Positions 20,005-21,982 of a stretch of DNA of 21,982 bases are shown here, in pieces. Origin of the DNA: Ga0077527 sp964486865 (GTDB lineage Bacteria; Pseudomonadota; Gammaproteobacteria; Burkholderiales; SG8-41); assembly GCA_964486865.1 (NCBI GenBank), contig CAZAOZ010000053.1:1-21982 (forward strand), read 5' to 3'. The notes beneath the pieces are model-generated. The model made no database searches. It saw only the letters and a list, made by a program, of their open reading frames with translations, and was not told the origin of the DNA. Position numbers and translations under genes: made by a program. Within the stretch, counting starts at the first letter, position 1, and the number at the start of each line of letters is the position of its first letter.

Positions 20005-21072
20005 TTACACGGCGACGCGCAACGCCGCGATGAACTGCGCATTTTCTTCGGGCGTGCCCACGGTGACGCGCAGGCAGTCCGCCAGCGCCGGGTGCGAACC
20101 GTCGAGGTTCTTGATCAGCACGCCCTGTTGCTTCAGTCGTTCAAACACCGAGGACGCGCGTGCAACCCGGAACAATATGAAATTCGCCGCGCTGGGAAAC
20201 GCCGTCACGCCGGGAATGGCGCGCAAATCGGCCTGCATCCGCTCGCGGCCGGCGCGCAGCAGCGCCGCCTGCTCATCGAGCAGCGCGTCATGCTGCAGTA
20301 TCGTTTCGGCGGCGAGTTGCGTCAGCACGTTGACATTATACGGGAGGCGCACCTTGTCGATGTGCGCCAGCCACGCCGGTGCGCCGGCAAGCACGCCCAG
20401 CCGCAGCCCGGCGAGTCCCGACTTCGACAGCGTGCGCATCACCAGCAGATTGGGGTGGCGCGGCAGCCGGTCCATGAAGGTCTGCTGCGCGAATGCATGG
20501 TAGGCCTCGTCGATCACCACGAGGCCGGGCGCGGCGTCGATGATGCGCTCGATCGCAGCCGCATCGAACAGGTTGCCGGTCGGGTTGTTGGGCCAGGCGA
20601 TGAAAATCAGTGCCGGCTGCTCGGCCCTGATCGCCGCAAGCATCACACCGGTATCCAGTGAAAAATCGGCGCGCAGCGGCACGCCGGCAAACCGCACGCC
20701 GCAGAACGTCGCAATCATGCGGAACATCACAAACGCCGGTTCGACGCCGAGCACCACCGCGCCGGGCCGCGCCACGGCCATGGTCAGCATCTGGATGATT
20801 TCGTCGGAACCGTTGCCCAGCACCAGATCGGCGCCGGCAGGCACCCGCAGCGCCTCGCGCAGCCGCGCTTTCAACTGCGTCGCCCCTGGATCAGGGTACC
20901 GGTTGATTGCAGCGGCGCCCGCAACAGCGCCCAACTCGCTGCGCACGGCATCAGGCAGACAGTAAGGATTCTCCATCGCGTCGAGCTTCACCATCCCCGC
21001 CGCAGCGGGCACGTGATACGCCTTCAGCGCGAGGATCTCGCTGCGGATGATGTCTTCAGGGTTTTTGGGCAT
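20005..21072 (-). CDS. hisC: Histidinol-phosphate aminotransferase
   Basis: 355 residues, fold type I PLP enzyme. It begins with the family start IIRSEILALKAYHVP and has LDAMENPYCLP, the phosphate-binding GNGSDEIIQ, PNNPTGN (162-167), IDEAYHAF (Asp188, Tyr191) and the Schiff-base lysine Lys217 in TLSKSGLAGLRLG. It converts imidazoleacetol phosphate to histidinol phosphate. The KLDAMENP form resembles the version common in betaproteobacterial his operons. It is separated from hisD by a 172-bp gap carrying a long inverted repeat. Confidence 0.97.
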   Translation of the reverse strand: MPKNPEDIIRSEILALKAYHVPAAAGMVKLDAMENPYCLPDAVRSELGAVAGAAAINRYPDPGATQLKARLREALRVPAGADLVLGNGSDEIIQMLTMAVARPGAVVLGVEPAFVMFRMIATFCGVRFAGVPLRADFSLDTGVMLAAIRAEQPALIFIAWPNNPTGNLFDAAAIERIIDAAPGLVVIDEAYHAFAQQTFMDRLPRHPNLLVMRTLSKSGLAGLRLGVLAGAPAWLAHIDKVRLPYNVNVLTQLAAETILQHDALLDEQAALLRAGRERMQADLRAIPGVTAFPSAANFILFRVARASSVFERLKQQGVLIKNLDGSHPALADCLRVTVGTPEENAQFIAALRVAV

Positions 21073-21087
21073 AAAAAGAAACTGCAG

Positions 21088-21195
21088 CCACAGAGGTCAC
21101 AGAGTTCACAGAGAACTTCAACAGCACAGCGCAATCGACAACACTGGGCATTATGAGTTTCCGGGTTTTCTCTGTGCTCTCTGTGACCTCTGTGG
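21088..21195. repeat. 28-bp inverted repeat of CACAGAG units between hisD and hisC
   Basis: Left arm 21088-21115 and right arm 21168-21195 are inverted copies matching at 26 of 28 positions, with a 52-nt loop. Each arm contains three CACAGAG-type units. The only mismatch is a two-base difference in the middle. In the his mRNA this would form a very stable hairpin 15 bp upstream of hisC. Confidence 0.9.
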
Positions 21196-21244
21196 CAAAA
21201 GATTTTGATCTGGCTCTTTGACTAAAAAGATTCAGGCCTGCCGT

Positions 21245-21982
21245 TTACTTCATCCGGTACCCGGCCGACTTGGCGTGCGCAGTCAGGCCTTCGCCGTCAG
21301 CCAGTTCCACGGCGATTTTGCCGAGCTTCAGCGCGCCCTCGCGCGACACCCGGATCACGCTGGAGCGCTTCTGGAAATCATAAACGCCCAGCGGCGACGA
21401 AAAACGCGCGGTGCGCGAAGTCGGCAGCACATGATTGGGCCCGGCGCAGTAATCGCCCAGCGCTTCCGAGGTAAATCGGCCGAGGAATATCGCGCCGGCA
21501 TGGCGGATGTTCGGCAGCAGCCGCTCGGGATTTTCCACCGACAGTTCCAGATGCTCCGGCGCAATGCGGTTGACCAGCGCGCAAGCTTCGTCGAGGTCGC
21601 GCACTGCGATCAGCGCGCCGCGGCCCTTCAGCGACGCCTCGATCACCGCGCGCCGCGGCATGTCCGGTAATTGGCGCGCAATGCTGGCCGCGACGGCATC
21701 GAGATATTTTGCGTCCGGCGCGAGCAGGATCGCCTGCGCCAGCTCGTCGTGCTCGGCCTGCGCGAACAGATCCATCGCCACCCAGTCGGGGTCGGTGCTG
21801 CCGTCGCCGACCACCAGGATTTCCGAGGGGCCGGCCACCATGTCGATGCCGACCACGCCGAACACGCGCCGCTTCGCCGCGGCAACGTAAGCGTTGCCGG
21901 GGCCGACGATCTTGTCCACCTGGGGGATGGTCGCCGTGCCGTAGGCCAGCGCCGCCACCGCCTGCGCGCCGCCGATGGTGAA
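21245..21982 (-). CDS. hisD: Histidinol dehydrogenase, N-terminal part outside the window
   Basis: 245 C-terminal residues of an enzyme of about 430. The frame is open to the right edge, where it reads FTIGGAQAV. Visible motifs are KIVGPGNAYVAAAK, VAGPSEILVV, AEHDELAQA (zinc-ligand region), APEHLEL with the catalytic Glu-His, GDYCAGPNHVLPTS (Asp zinc ligand) and GEGLTAHAKS (last His ligand). It oxidises histidinol to histidine in two NAD-dependent steps. Upstream genes, probably hisG, lie outside. Confidence 0.97.
   Translation of the reverse strand, partial: FTIGGAQAVAALAYGTATIPQVDKIVGPGNAYVAAAKRRVFGVVGIDMVAGPSEILVVGDGSTDPDWVAMDLFAQAEHDELAQAILLAPDAKYLDAVAASIARQLPDMPRRAVIEASLKGRGALIAVRDLDEACALVNRIAPEHLELSVENPERLLPNIRHAGAIFLGRFTSEALGDYCAGPNHVLPTSRTARFSSPLGVYDFQKRSSVIRVSREGALKLGKIAVELADGEGLTAHAKSAGYRMK

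Overview
The window reads as a block of GC-rich betaproteobacterial chromosome, probably Burkholderiales or a close relative. The gene order hisDCBHAFIE - tatABC, facing a DegS/HtrA-type protease, then a Nif3-like gene, petABC and sspAB, is the arrangement I know from Betaproteobacteria. A Bug-type (TctC) solute receptor at the left edge and a bc1 cytochrome b with PVWY at the Qo site agree with this. The taxonomic call is inference from synteny and motifs, not from a search. Nearly every gene lies on the minus strand; the two clear plus-strand genes are a 3-hydroxyisobutyrate-dehydrogenase-type oxidoreductase and the protease.

Layout from left to right: (1) 1-1305, a truncated Bug receptor translationally coupled to a 67-residue hypothetical protein, then a small lipoprotein gene. 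(2) 1306-1574, no protein gene, but a chain of stem-loops ending in a strong plus-strand terminator, a candidate small RNA. (3) 1575-6076, a four-gene operon: ABC ATPase, permease, GldG-like protein and DUF4340 protein, with ATGA overlaps at all junctions but one. (4) 6234-6491, a tRNA-Thr(UGU), overlapping regulatory signals and a 107-bp inverted-repeat element. (5) 6534-7421, the oxidoreductase. (6) 7487-11625, sspB, sspA and petCBA (transcribed petA to sspB) with a good promoter before petA. (7) 11813-12277, a proline-rich secreted protein with a repeat-laden 3' flank. (8) 12408-14387, a divergent pair: Nif3-like protein and DegS-like protease. (9) 14420-21982, one long minus-strand run: hisD (partial), hisC, hisB, hisH, hisA, hisF, hisI, hisE, tatA, tatB, tatC.

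The genes fall into known systems: histidine synthesis, twin-arginine export, the cytochrome bc1 complex (its Rieske subunit carries a Tat-like signal), stringent-starvation and ClpXP adaptor proteins, and envelope proteolysis. The least understood system is the Gld-like ABC operon.

The most unusual signal is outside the genes. Three intercistronic gaps (sspB/sspA, tatB/tatA, hisF/hisA) hold arrays of degenerate 7-bp units in inverted arrangement that would fold into hairpins in the operon mRNA. A fourth gap (hisC/hisD) holds a different 28-bp near-perfect inverted repeat made of CACAGAG units. Together with the candidate structured RNA at 1372-1562 and the inverted-repeat element at 6384-6490, these are the best leads here; I did not find a clear new protein-based system.
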